From: Platerodrilus igneus
Lineage: Eukaryota; Arthropoda; Insecta; Coleoptera; Lycidae
Assembly: GCA_036346225.1 (NCBI GenBank)
Contig: JARFIW010000003.1
Span: forward strand, 1,792,501 to 1,856,500
DNA: 64,000 bases
Reading direction: 5' to 3'
Shown here in pieces: positions 34,810 to 47,694 of the stretch. Under the pieces are notes generated by a model. It was given only the letters and a program-made list of their open reading frames with translations, was not told where the DNA came from and searched no databases. The position numbers and the translations under genes are program-made. Numbering within the stretch: position 1 is the first letter of the stretch; each line of letters starts with the position of its first letter.

Positions 34810-37035
34810 AGGTAAAATCACCACAATGCTATGCTCTCGGCTATCTAGTTTCGGCTACTTTTCCAAGGTCGTAGTAATGGCCTCGAAAGCATTAATAAAA
34901 AATTCCAAAAACCTATATGTGTTCCGTACAAAGTGGAACTAGCAGATGTTAAGTTGGAAACTTTATTGGAGGAACTACCAGATATATTACACGAACTCAC
35001 AAAAGATTATTACTATCTTTTTGACATGGATGTAACCCAAGATTTTGCTGGCATATTTAGCAAGATGGAGATGTGTAATTATTTAACTACAAACCATATC
35101 TTTAGCTATAAGGGCGAATACGAAGAAAACTGCAATATTATAGTTGACAACGATAAAACTGTGGGAATCGATTGTTAATATGGCTAACAACCAATGCAAG
35201 AATTAAGATATACAACAAATTTGTGTGTCAGATAACAAGTCCTGGTGTTAATAAACAACTTGAAAATCATATACTAGAAATTTTACGTTGTCCAGATGCA
35301 CGTTTAAGGGAAACATTCGCGTCTACTTTGGCCAAAGAACATGGTATTACACGATTGGAAGCGACAATATACAACTGTACAATTGGAAACTGTGTCAGTG
35401 CGGAACAGGAGTATAATCCCTTAAAAGACTGTTTGACCTTATTATTGGAAGATAGTAAGTTATACTTCCTAAAGGCGCCAATGTACTCGTTACCACTTGC
35501 CAAAATGTGGAGTAAGCTATCGGACAAGCTACAAAATAGCTGCTGTTTAGTGTATAATAACCTACTATAGTACGTGTATTGGGGGAATAGCAATACAAAG
35601 AAATTGACTGGCCTGCAAATTAAATTGTCCGAAAAGCCAGAGGAAAAAAAATTGATAAAATATGTGCTTTCGGCTTTTAGTTTATTATTATTTACCTGTA
35701 AATTATTTGTACATAGTAGAGGAGGAAGACGGCCAAGATAAAATAAAATCTTACCCAAGTGCTACATTAAAGAAGGTAGTACAGATTTTACACAATCTGC
35801 AACACCATATTCTACAATTCCAAAAGAAATAATCATTTCGGAATTGGGGTTGATAAATACGCCTAACATTCGCCCAGAGGTTGTACGACAACGCGTAAAT
35901 ATTGGCAGTAAACTCTATTCGTTTACGCTAAAAGAAATTGCCCCATTATGCACGCCATACACTGTAAGTGGAAGAAAAAGACAGCTGGAGTTAGAGGAAA
36001 TGGATGCAAATAGGCGAAGGTTGGACTACATGGAAAACACTGCGACAATACGCGAACAATACAAAGATGTGTTAGACAAGGAACATATTATTAGAGAAAA
36101 TGAAAAAGAATTAAAAGATTATTTTATGTGCCGATGGACTGACTTAGATACATCCGGGTTCTACAAGCTGTATGCATTTGTGGTTAGTAAGAAAGACTCT
36201 TTTAGTTATGTAGGCGTCTTTGCGGAAAAGGATGGTACGAAATCCGTATACTTTTTAAAAGGTTATTCTAAAAACGTATTTATCAAAATGGCAGATAACA
36301 AAGACGAACTAAGGAATGCGGGTTTCGTAACCTTGGCGTACACCACACGCAAAGGGGTTCCGCTAAACATTGTATATTTGCCTAGTAAAGAACCTTTCGG
36401 ATCATTTAAAACCGAGGGTCTTGCAACCTATAACAAACATATGTTTCCAAAAATGGTGGACATTCAACTACGCAACAGTGAGTGGGAGAATAAGGATTCC
36501 TTCTAATACCGACAAGAAGAAGTCGATCAAGCTAACAAGATACGTATGCAGGATATAGTGGGAAAGCCGTTATTAAAAGATTGTCACAAGCTGCAAGAAT
36601 TACACGAAGGAATAGATCTCGTTGTCGGTGGAATCAAAGACTTTATATATAGAGACAAACTTTGGTACATTTTGCAATTCGAAAACCTAGACGGTCTCTA
36701 TGTACCAAACTATTGGCTAGAAAAGGAGATAGAGGACTTGGGTGTCGATTTAAATTTTAAGCTGCGAATAAAATTAGATAAAATTAAAACCACTCTAAAC
36801 AAACATAATGAAAGGACTGTTTTTTGTGTATAACTTTGTATTAAAATTAAGTTTAAATGGCTCCATGCTTGGTATTAAATATTTTAAAATTTTGTTATGT
36901 ATAATGTCAGAATAAAAATTTTAGAATAGTATTACATTGTTCTTTATTTATAAAAGGCTATGACATCACTACGACCTTGGAAAAGTAGGTGAAACTAGGT
37001 AGCCGAGAGCATAGCGTTGTGGTGATTTTACCTAT
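34810..37035. mobile_element. 2.2-kb cassette bounded by 70-bp inverted repeats
   Basis: ATAGGTAAAATCACCACAAT at 34810 is the complement of the sequence ending at 37035. The pairing extends to about 34879 and 36965 (70 and 71 bp, a few mismatches). The enclosed DNA encodes a single decayed protein on the plus strand. The PolB reading begins just outside the right repeat at about 37045, lacking its zinc-finger N-terminus. The cassette could be an independent transposon that landed in the PolB gene, or a gene of the same element flanked by repeats. Confidence 0.65.
34877..36833 (+). pseudogene. Unknown protein of about 650 codons in the inverted-repeat cassette
   Basis: The first ATG (34877) opens 21 codons. 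After a frameshift near 34930 the reading runs to 35178, and from 35172 one single frame continues to 36833. It is interrupted only by in-frame stops at 35568-35570, about 35739-35741 and 36504-36506. Stretches of 82, 132, 220 and 95 codons are therefore one former protein. Noteworthy parts: an early FDMDVTQDFAG block, a charged helix (RKRQLELEEMDANRRRLDYM), a mixed region with FKTEGLATY, and a C-terminal block LVVGGIKDFIYRDKLWYI. The early block faintly recalls plasmid-type replication initiators, but I see no HUH motif, so I assign no function. A second, more decayed copy of the end lies at 2382-2705, also next to PolB sequence. Confidence 0.65.
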
Positions 37036-37044
37036 TTGATGAGA

Positions 37045-38582
37045 GTCTGAGCAAATTCGAAACATACAGAGGACCTGACCCTGCTCACGTATTCATGTTG
37101 AAGCTTAGGCAGGAAGCACGAAGATTGGGCAAAATACTTAAGACGAATGTACCGATGACTACTGAATTGGTTTGAGAAAATTTTATAAGACCCGTAACCT
37201 GATTGCGGAATTTGCAAAAACCTCTTGGGGACGACAAAGTGACGGATCATTGCCATCTCACGGTAAAGTTTCGCTTTCCAGCACATTTGCAGTGTAATGT
37301 TCATTATAAGGTGCTAAGCTTTATACCTGTGATATTGCACAATCTAAGTGGTTATGATTTACACTTTATAGTACGCGAACTTGGATGTGATTCCGAAAGT
37401 GTTAAAGCTATAGCCAACAGTTCTGAACGATTTATTTCTTTTTCGAAATAAGTTAGACTGTCTGACGATGACGATGATAACGAAGACGGCTTTAACAATA
37501 ACGACTTTGACAATGACGATATTGATATTAATGACACTGAACAATGTGGTAAACGTTGTGTACAACTACGTTTTATGGATTCCTTTAGGTTTATGGCTTC
37601 GTCGTTGGATCAGTTGGAAAAGAATTTGGAGTCATCGCAGTTTATGGGGGTACGCCGGCATTTTCCCAATAAACTAGATAGTTCATTGTTAACTAAGAAA
37701 GGTGTATTTCCATATAACTTTGTCACAGATACATCTGTGTTAGATGAAGAATCTTTGCCGGCTAAGGACGCTTTTTACAATACTTTGACAACATCTGGTA
37801 TCAACGAGGAAGAATACCAACACGCCAAAACCGTTTGGAATCACTTTAACATACGGACACTAAAACAATACAGCGACTTATACTTGAAAACTGATGTTTT
37901 GCTGTTGGCAGATATATTTGAAAATTTTAGAAATGTTTTCATCACTACATATGACTTAGATCCATGTCAATACCTGACAGCTCCTTCGCTAAGCTTTGAT
38001 GCGATGTTAAAGTACACAGAGATACGTTTAAAGTTGCTGACAGATATTGACATGTATCAGTTTATAAAGAATGGTATACGGGATGGGTTGGTACAATACA
38101 GCGATAGGTTAGCCAGTGCAAATAACAAGTATATGGATGATTTCAATCGATACGAATCGTCATCATTCTTGGCATATTTGGATGCCAACAATTTGTACGG
38201 GTGGGCCATGTCTCAGTATCTACCCAAGGGCGGTTTCAGGTGGTTGGATGAACAAGGTATAGACTTTGTTCGTCAAAACCTTATGAGTATTCCCACCACA
38301 AACAATCAAGGGTATATACTGAGGGTTGATATGGAGTATCCAGAATCTTTGCACGACGAACACAATGATCTACCGTTTTGCCCTAAAGTAGGGAATTCAC
38401 ACTACACAAATTCACGGACACCCAAGTTACTTGCAACGCTTTGCAACGAGAGACAGTACACGATACACTACAGAAATCTTCAACAATGTTTACGTCACGG
38501 TCTTAAATTGACTGCTATTCATCGTGTATTACAATTTGATCAATCTCCGTGGTTAGAACCGTACATTAACTTGAACACTCAG
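37045..38582 (+). pseudogene. DNA polymerase B, exonuclease to motif A, truncated (PolB locus 2)
   Basis: Starts with a YRGPDPAHVF block (about 37062), then a CxxC...HCH zinc knuckle (about 37203-37260, one frameshift), then HNLSGYD (37338-37358). From 37203 one frame continues to 38624 with only a TAA at 37449-37451. After that stop comes a 30-residue Asp/Asn-rich insert. Exonuclease motif III (YLKTDVLLLAD) and polymerase motif A (YLDANNLYG, about 38175-38200) are intact. Homology ends after PYINLNT near 38580, so motif B and the DTDS motif are missing; related sequence for those occurs at 58.5-60.4 kb. This is a protein-primed family-B polymerase of the kind carried by Polintons, adintoviruses and bidnaviruses. 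It cannot be active. Confidence 0.88.
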
Positions 38583-38596
38583 GGAAAGAATGCCGG

Positions 38597-38880
38597 GGGC
38601 CTGACGGTCCAGATCAGGGCGTAAGAGTGCGATCCATGACTCCGTAAGCCAAAAATGATTAGTTGAAGAAAACTATTGTGCAAATTTAAGATGACAATGT
38701 TATTTAATATTGTTACCAGATGTGCGATTATTTTTGCAAGTGCTGAGGCGGTTGTGGGGTGGAGGGTCTAGCACCCTGATCGGGGTGTCGAGTGCGAGAT
38801 CCATGCTTGGAGCTAAAAAATACTTAGTTGAAGAAAACTATTGTGCAAATTTTTGTTACCAGATGTGCGAATTTTTTGCA
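38597..38880. repeat. Subterminal direct repeats of the PolB element
   Basis: The phrase TTAGTTGAAGAAAACT(A/G)TTGTGCAAAT occurs near 38660, 38825 and 38918. A block with GATCCATG recurs near 38630 and 38800. A G-rich stretch with CACCCTGATCGGGGTG (about 38769) forms a small hairpin. Confidence 0.7.
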
Positions 38881-38887
38881 AGCGTTG

Positions 38888-39061
38888 AAATTATCCATGC
38901 CTGGAGCTAAAAAATGCTTAGTTGAAGAAAACTGTTGTGCAAATTTTGTTACCAGGTATGTGCAATTTTTTTTGCATGTGCATTTGCTTATAGGAGTCAA
39001 ATCTAAGATGACAATGTTATTTAAATGGGAGTCTTTTTTCAGAATTGGTTTATTCACACTA
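38888..39061 (-). repeat. Right terminal inverted repeat
   Basis: 174 bp, inverted copy of 34509-34684, with about ten visible differences. Confidence 0.85.
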
Positions 39062-39212
39062 CTTGAGTGCTTTACGGAAGAAATCCACTTCAAAACAACT
39101 ATTTTTTATTTATCCAAATGTCCCTGATATTTCCATTGTTCTACCAGTTCAGATAATGAGGAAAGTTATGGGGAACTTAACCAGAAGAGGAAAATACATT
39201 TTTGAAAATTGA
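39062..39212 (+). pseudogene. Pogo-like transposase C-terminus, split from 34508
   Basis: After the right duplication, codons from 39068 (CFTEEIHFKTTIF) continue the transposase frame. One frameshift near 39110 leads to YPNVPDISIVLP and RRGKYIFEN, then a TGA at 39210-39212. A YPNV-DISIV block before a short RRGxYxF end is the usual C-terminus of this transposase class. The fragment therefore completes the gene interrupted at 34508. Confidence 0.75.
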
Positions 39213-41119
39213 AAATGTAGATTAGGATGTAGAATAGTCCGACTTATTTTTCTAATACTACTTATGACTTAGATCTTATCTTTTCTTTGTTTTGTATATT
39301 TGTATTATTAGACATAAAGACAATAAAACACATAATATTTAAATTCTAGCCGTTTATTAATTGTTTTATGCTCAAAATGGTAACCAAAAATTTTATTTTT
39401 ATATATTTTTTGATCCACTTCCCCCTATAGCCGGTCTAGAATGGATATTAAATGAAAATAAACGAATGATCGTCTTCACCCCTACATGAAAGGTGAAGCA
39501 GATCAGCTTTTGAAAACAACATAAAGTAGTTTGGTGAATTAAAATGATAAAAAACGAGTGTATTGGATAACTGAATAGTATGGCTGCAACATATATTATT
39601 TTCAGATCTGTTTGTGCATGGGGAGACTATGATATTTGCCAAAAACTAGAAATTTTGATCCACTTGACTTCCGTTGACGGTATCAATTTTTTAGTGTGAC
39701 TCCATTTTAAAAGTGTAATAGTGCCAGATTTTTAATTTTATAATAAGCGAGATTCCAATGATGAGGCCCCAATTTGGGACACACTGTACATGATGTTTCG
39801 ATAATTAATTTTTAAACAAAATACCTGGCAAATGATAAATAAAAATAAGTTAGCCTGTAGACTGAAATTGCAGCAAGTATTTAAACATATATTTACTTTT
39901 TAACACTTTGACCTTAAAATTCAAACTATTTTTTCTGGCAGTTAAATCAAAAATTAAAAAATTTCTAATTATGCATAATAAATTTCTGAAATTATAATTA
40001 TTCTTTTTACTAAGAAACATGCAGTTTCTTTAAGTGGGGCTTCTTTTATATTAAAAATACGAACACCTTTCCTTTCTAAGCGAATTATGCAATCTTAATA
40101 ATACCAGGTATTTACAAACTCAACAGACAACTAAATCCGTTTCCAATAATCTAATATCTTAACTAACCGCTCCAATAAAATTCATTTCCTCACGTAAACC
40201 ACGCCTTTTGATACATTTTAACCAATCTAGCACCAGGACAGGTGCGAACTGGGCGATTCAAATATGCGCACGTGCTTTGAAATCTTACCTGTATTCCCGA
40301 TATTAATTTATATACAGTTTAACTCAAGGTAGGGGTTCGTTTAGATCGAAAACTGAGCCGGTGTCGGATAAGTTCAGTCAGGTGCAACTCGATCACGTAT
40401 ACGTATTTTTAGATATTAAACATTTTTGTTGACCTGATGACCACGTTAAATGATTTTGCTGTGATGTGTTCGATACGGTGGTTAGTGGTACGTTGACAAT
40501 CATCGTGTGTAATGATGAAACTTTTGAACTAGTTTAATTAGTTTACTGATGAACTTCAATTACCCTAAAGGTAGGAAAATTGTCCTCAATGTAAATGTAT
40601 GTACATATTTAATTTTAATGCGGGATTTATCGGTTTGTTGAATATACACCCAGTAAAAATATACATTTTTCTTATCGCTTTTTATTTAGGACCACCTGCA
40701 GATTTCAATTATGTAAGAGGTAGTTTGAGAGACAAACAACTACCAATTTTTTGATTAAAAATTAATTGTTTGAATTAAATAATTCTAAACACGTCTATAT
40801 TATTAATGAAATCTTTTTAAAAGTAGCTTTACGTAATCACATGTAAATAGGTTTTTTTGTCGAAAACTTTTAAATTTTTAATCTAATCTACTTGTATTCC
40901 TTTGTCTATTAACAAAGGCTATTCTCAATTACAAATGTGATCAAAAATTAACTAAGGATCATACGAATCCTCATTGGCAATCGATATTTTATATGTTGAT
41001 TTCAGATTATTATTAAGTTAGCGTCCTTTAAACTTAATATAAAATAAAGATTTCCATCTTCATAATAAATACTTGTTCGAATATTCATTGAAGTCCTAAA
41101 TAAATTGTGTTTACAAAAA
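39213..41119. other. No gene recognised
   Basis: AT-rich flank with several AATAAA strings (for example near 39315-39330) but no coding signal. Confidence 0.4.
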
Positions 41120-44100
41120 TTAGTAAATATGTTCAATATTAAAAATTTTATAGATCAAGGGGGTTTACCTTAAAAATTGAATTGTTTGGTGTTTTGGTGT
41201 TCAAGTTCCATTACAATAAATATTATTATTCATTAAACATTTTAAACAAATAACCTTTATAAAAATCTTTTTTAATTTTAAAATAGATATTTTACAACTA
41301 GGAGCCTTAGGACATTAGGGATTGAAGCAATTCCAAGTACCTATTGAAATAGCTATTAAATATTCAAAATTAAATTTTTTGTATATAAATAAACTTTTTA
41401 AAGAATATACCCATTTGAAAGAATTTTAATGTTACAGATTAATTTTTTAAAGAAGAATTAAATAACCGTAGCAGTTTAAAGAGTGTTTGTTTCACGAGAA
41501 ATAATGTTTTTCTAATTCTTTGCCAGATAAGGGAGATATTTAGACAAAATTCTTTTAAAGCATTTGATGCCTTTGTTTTATGGAACGAACCTTAAAACAT
41601 TAGGGATTTAAGCAATACCAAGTTGTTCTAAATTAATTATTAAAAATTAAATTTTTTGTGTGAGGCCCTCTTTTTAAAGAATATTGATTTTATTTGATCT
41701 CTATTTTGAAACATTTAAAATTTGGTTGTGGTTAAAATATTCTTTTAAAAGAAAAATAGAATAATCGTAATAGTTTAAAAAGTGATTTTTTCACAAGCAA
41801 TAATTTTCCAACTGTTAAAATAGGCAGATATATTGGTAGACATAAAAACAATAAGATTTTGTCAACGCAAAAAATACAATAAGGAAATACAGTTAGCAAA
41901 AAACCTTAGAACATGAGGAATTTAAGAAATCCGGGTAAGTTGTCAAATTATTTACTAATTTTTATATATAAGCACCATTTGTCAAGAGTTTTGATTTTAT
42001 CCCATTCCAATTATAAGTAATTTAGAAATTAATAGTGGTTAATTAGCTTATTGAGCTTGCTTAAAAAAAATTAAATAACTGTAGTAGTTTTTTAAAGGGA
42101 AGCACCCCTTCAGAAGAAGTATTTTTTTCTAAGTGATCTTATAGACATACATAAGCAAAGTAAAATACAGTAAAATACCTTGACGGGACATAGTTGTTAA
42201 CGAAAAGCGTCAGAACCGTAGAGATTTAAGCAATTTCCAAGTAAATTTTTGAAATAATTATTAATTATTCAACGTAAAAAATTTTTTATAAATATAAACA
42301 ACCGCCCTTTGTTATTTATTTTATTATATACATATTTTAAAGAACTTAAAAAATTATATCATTTTATTATTCTTTTAAAGAATTATTAAATAACTGTAGT
42401 AGTTTAAAAGTACTTGTTTCAGAAGAAATAGTTTTTCTAAATGACCCAATGTGCATACATAGGTAATATTATAATGAACACGACTTTAAAGCACTGTAAT
42501 CTCCGACTTCACGGAAAAAATATTTTAAACGAACATAGTTGGTAATAAAAACCCTCAGAATAATAGAAATTTAAGCAATTGTATGTAAGTTTTTGAAATA
42601 AGTATTAATTATTGAAAGCTAAAATTTTTTATACTTAACCACCTACACGCTTTTCAAAAATATTTCGTTTATTTGTTCCATTATTTAGTGACTTAAAAAT
42701 TATAGTTTTGTTTTAATTAAATAGCTGCAGTAGTTTAAAAAGCGTTTGTTTCACAAGTTGTGCTTTTTCTAATTTGCCTTATTGTCAGATACAGAGTTTT
42801 CTATACGAAAATGACATGGAAAAATAAGAACAAAATAATATTGTAATTAGAAAATAATTATAACCTAACCAAGGAAAACTAAAGTTTAGAGGAGGTATTT
42901 TTTGCTAACACTTTAGACGTTAAACAAGTTTACAAACATAGAAGAATAAGGTACCAAAAGTACTAATGTGAAAAAAGACATTCCATCACTTCGAATGACT
43001 TCTTGGGATCACAAACGTCCATAAAGTGCATCGCAGGATCGCGCACATTGTCACATAATAGACGTATGGCTATTTTGTAAGAAGTTTGAATAAATATGCT
43101 ACAACAGAAATTCCTAAAAAAGGGTATGAAATCGTTTACAATATCGAGTTCAATGTTTCGAAGTTTTTTTTTTGGAAAAGGGGTAAGTAACTGTATTAGT
43201 TTAAAGTGCTTGTTTCAGAAGAAACAATTTTTCCCTAAATAATCCTATGGCACAGAAAAATACCTTAAAAGAAAATAGTTGGCAACAAAAAGCCTCGGAA
43301 CAATAAAGATTTAAGTTATTTCATGTAATTTTTTGAAATAACTATTAATTATTCAAAATTAAAATGTTTAGTACATAACCCTTTGCTAATTTATTCTATA
43401 TCTATTCAGAAATTCTAATTAGTTTAAATTTTCTTTTAAAGTTTAAAGAATGCTTGTTTCAGACAAAATAATTTTTTTAAGTGATGTTATTTCAGATATA
43501 GGTATATTATAATCAATACGGGTTTTTTAAAGCACTGTAATTTCTTATTTCTTGGGAAAAAAAATAATAACGGAACATAGCTGGCAACAAAAACCTCCGA
43601 ACGCTAGATTTAAGTAATTCCATTTAAGTTTTTGAAATAATTCGTAATTATTGAAAGTTAACATTTCTTATATTTGAACACCCACCCTTTATCAAGAATA
43701 CTTATTTTACTGAATCCTCATTTTACTGAGCTTAAAATATTACAGTTAGTTTGAGTTTAAAAAAAACGAATTAAATAACGGCAGCAGTTTAAAGAGAGTT
43801 TGTTTCACAAGGAATAATTTTTTGCTAACTTGTCATATTGTCATATCCAGGGTTTTCTACGAAATGGGAGGGAAGAATTATATATAGAGAAAAATAATTG
43901 TAAAATTAGAAAGGGCAAAATTAGAATTTGTATGAGATTTTTTGTGAACACCTAAAACATAGAAGAACGCGCTGTGAACAAAGTAAAATAACCGCGTGCA
44001 TTTAGATTTCCAATGCTCCACCCGAAGGTACTACATTGGCCAGGAGGCAAATTTTTGTTGCCTGGAAATTTAGAATTTTGCCGAACCCTTCCCGTTCCAG

Positions 44101-47100
44101 GCAAGGTAAGGATCTTTAACATGCGTGACAAGACTTACACACTAGACCTCCATTTAACCTCTCATCCGAACGAGGGCGTAATTTTTGTGAAAAATGCTTA
44201 CCTGCCATTTTTCAAGCAGTCGACCGTGTCGGGATTCGAACCCAGGACAAAGTAAAATAACCTCAGCATTTTAAGAGAGTTTGCTTTACAAGGAATAATT
44301 TTTTCTAAATAGTTTTATTGTCATATATAGTGTTTACTGCAAAATTGGAGGAAGAAATTAGAGCAAAATAATGATCACATTAGAAAGAGAAAAATTAAAA
44401 TTTGTAAGAGGATTTTTGTAAACACTTTGAATATATGAGGACACTGTGGACAAAGACACATAACCACAACAGTTTAAAATGTGCTTCACAAGAAATATTT
44501 TTTTCTAATTTGTCTTATTGTCATATGCAGAGTTGTCTGCGAAATTTGCAAAAAAAATTAAAGAATAATTTTGATGAAATTAGAAAGGAAACAATAAAAT
44601 TTGTAAGAGGATATTATTTTGAACACTTTGAACATGGGTGAGCGCACTATGGACAAAGGCAACTAACCGTAGCAGTTTAAGGAGAGTTTGTTTCGCAAGA
44701 AATCCCAATCCCAATTTTAAAGCACTTAAGGAATTTTAGTCAGTTTAAGTTAAAAAACAAAAGAAATGAAATAGCCGCAGCAGTTTAACGAGTGTTTGTT
44801 TCAGAAGAAATAATTTTGTTCAATGTCTTATTGTCATAGGCCAAATTGGAGTAAAAAATCACAGAAAAATAATGATGAAATTAGAAAAGGAATAACTGGA
44901 GTTTGTAGGAGAATTTTTGTGAATACGTTGGACATGGAGAACACGCTGTGGATAAAGACAAATAACCGCAGTAGTTTAAAGAGTGTTTGTGTCACAATAA
45001 ATTTCTTTTCTAATTTGTCTTATTGTCATATGAAGGGCATTCTGGGAAATTAACGGGAAGAATGAATAAAAAATACTGTTGAAATTAGAAAGTTTGCAAG
45101 AGGATTTTTTTTTGAACACTTTGGACTTGGAGAACACACTGCAAGCAAAGGCTAACCGAAGCACTTTAAAGAGTGTTTGAGATACAAGAAATTTTTTTTT
45201 AAATTTGTCTTATTGACATATGCAGGGTTTTCAGCGAAATTGACGGGGAAGATTAGAGAAAAATGGCGATGAAATTAGAAAGAAAAAATTAGATTCTGTA
45301 ACAGAATTTTTTTGCGAACACTTTGCACACGCCATGGACAAAGGCCGAAAATAGCACTAGTTTAGAAAAAGTCATTCCAACAGATCAAATCGTGCTGTTT
45401 GAGGTAGCAGACGTCAATATGTACATCACCTGATCTGTCACGTTATCGCATAGACGTATCGCTATTTTGTCAAGAGTTTGAATAAATAGGGTACTGCACG
45501 AAATACGACAACAGTTATGAGAACATATGAGAATATAATTTAGAATTTAATCGACCCCAATTATAGGGGTTAATTAGTTTATTGCGTTTTCATAAAAGAA
45601 TGATTAATCAACTGTAATAGTTTTTTATAGGTAAGCACCCTTTCAGAAAAATACTTTTTCTAAGTAATCTTATGAACATACGTAGAAAATGCAAATTTAC
45701 TAAGGCGCTATGGTGTCCTATTGTTCACGAAAAAATATCTGGACGGAGTATGTCTGTTAACAGAAAGCTTCGCAACAGTAGCGATGTAAGCAATTCCATG
45801 TAAATTTTTTAAATAATTATTAATTATTTAACGTTAAAATTTTTTATACATAAACAACCACCCTTTGTTTAGAATACTTACTTTATTCTATATCTATTTT
45901 AAAGAACTTAAAAATTATAGTTTGTTTATATTTTTTTAAAAGAAAGATCAAATAACCGTAGATGAAATGGTTTTTTCTACGCGATTTTAGGGACAGATGT
46001 AAGTAATATTATAAACAATACGACTTAAGGGGCTGTGATGCTTTGTAGTTCAAAGAAAAAATACCGTAATACAACATAGTTAACAACATAAAGCCTCGGA
46101 ATAGTAGAGATTTAAGAAATTCACTGTAAGGTTTTGTAATAATTATTAATTATTCAAATCTAAACTATTATACATAAACACCTACCCCTTATCAAGAATA
46201 TTTATTTTATTCGATCCCTATTTTAAAGAAAATAAAAAATTGTAGTTAGTTGAAATTATTTTTAAAAGAAGAATTTAATAATTTAATAGTTTAAAGACTA
46301 CTATTTTCAGGAAACATATTTTTTTCCTAGTCATTTTATGGTCGTATATAGATCGATATTATAAACAACATGACTCTGTTGAGGCATAGTGCTGTTTTAT
46401 AGTTTACGTGAAAAATACAAGGTAAATAAATTGTGAGTAACAAAGTACCTCAGAGCAGAGGTTTAAGCAATTTCATGCAAGTTCTTGAAATGACTGTTAG
46501 TTGTTAAAAATTAAAATTTCTAATACAAAAACACACGTTTTATCTAAAAAATATTAATTTCAATGGATGCCTATTTTAAAAATGTAAAACTATAGTTTTT
46601 GTCTTTTAGATAAAAAATTATGTACCATGTAGTAGCTTAATGAGTGCGTCTGTCCGAAGAAATAGTTTCTTCTAAATGAGCGTATGTGCAGATATAGGTA
46701 ATAGTAATACGACATTGTTAAGGCACTGTAATCTCTTACTTTATGAAAAAATACCTTAAAACAACATAGTTGACAACAAAAAGTTTTAGAATAGTGGAGA
46801 TTTAATCAAATCCCTATAACTTTACGAAATAATTATTAATTATTCAAAATTAATAATTTTTTATACATAAACACACACCTTATATCAAGAATGTTTAATG
46901 TATTTGTTTGATTTTATAGGGATTTAAAAAATATAGGAAGATTAATTTTTTTTAGAATCAATATCTCAATAGTTAGTGTTTGTTTCACAAGATTTGGTTT
47001 GTTCTAATTTGCCTTATTGCCAGATACAGAGTTTTCTACGAAATTGGCGAAAAATTTAAAGGAAAATAATGTTGAAATTAGAAAGTAATTAAAACCTAAC

Positions 47101-47170
47101 AAAGAAAAATTAAGGATTGAAAGAGGCTTCTTTTGTTAACAGAGACAATTTTACAAATATGGAGAATAAA
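41120..47170. repeat. Degenerate satellite field, about 6 kb, two interleaved unit types
   Basis: The landmark GTAGCAGTTTAAAGAGTGTTTGTTTCAC, or variants of it, recurs at least fifteen times (for example near 41470, 42730, 43790, 44670, 44780, 44970 and 45160). Spacing is irregular, about 110 to 470 bp. One unit type continues with a TTAAGCAATT / AATTATTAATTATTCAAA block (about 320 bp). The other continues with GTCTTATTGTCATATGCAG and AATTAGAAAG (about 200 bp). Units are too diverged for a young satellite. Confidence 0.75.
43994..44246 (-). mobile_element. SINE copy with 16-bp target duplications inside the satellite
   Basis: Minus-strand copy of the 7.5-kb SINE family, starting at the box B region (GGTTCGAATCCCGACACGG) and ending at the conserved 3' hairpin. 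ACAAAGTAAAATAACC occurs at 43978-43993 and 44247-44262 as perfect flanking duplications. This is direct evidence of LINE-type retroposition after the satellite existed. Confidence 0.9.
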
Positions 47171-47694
47171 GGTATCTAAACCACTAGTGTTGAAAAAGTC
47201 ATTCTAGTACCTGCTAATACTAACATAGCACCACATAGCACTACTTGTCCCATAGCTAGCACCCAAAAATGATCAAGATACAATAGTTCAAAGTTTAGGT
47301 GATGATTAAGTTGGTCAGTCTCCACAACATATTTTTAATTCTTTTCTCGAGCTTGTTAGTACTAATATAGCATCGTATTTCACTATCCGTCGCATATGTG
47401 TCACCCAAAAATGGCGAAGATATAACAGTTTAAAGTTTAGGACAAAAGACGGCGCCCGACGCCGGGCTCTCACTGCACTTTTTCTTAATTTTCTTCTTGC
47501 ACCTGCGAGTACTAACACATTTTATACTTTTAGGTAAAGGCTAAAATTAATCGCTTGCCTGAACAGAGGACGCACTATATTACACATAATCTACAAATGG
47601 AATAATATAAACTACCTTTCAAATTAGAAATGTAATTTAATTATTAACTGTGCTTACCTGCTAGTTCAATGCATATTAGCAGGCTGTGTACCGT

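Larger units (their letters stand above)
34509..39061. mobile_element. 4.55-kb PolB-carrying TIR element inserted in the pogo transposase
   Basis: The element starts TAGTGTGAATAACCC and ends with the complement, GGTTTATTCACACTA. Removing it together with one 6-bp duplication makes the transposase frame continuous (codons before 34508 and from 39068). Inside, left to right: left TIR, a degraded inner extension of it, a 2.2-kb cassette with its own inverted repeats and one unknown protein, a PolB truncated after motif A, subterminal repeats, and the right TIR. Known Polintons have AG-starting TIRs, 6-bp duplications and PolB but measure 15-20 kb with an integrase and capsid genes. None of those is seen here, so this is an internally deleted or non-autonomous form, or an unrecognised relative. 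Confidence 0.75.

Noticed and set aside
34877..35740. Rolling-circle (HUH) replication initiator
   Set aside because: A faint resemblance in the FDMDVTQDFAG block, but no HxH motif or clear catalytic Tyr context, so I left the protein unassigned.
41120..47170. CRISPR array
   Set aside because: Irregular spacing, long degenerate units, eukaryotic context and no cas-like genes.
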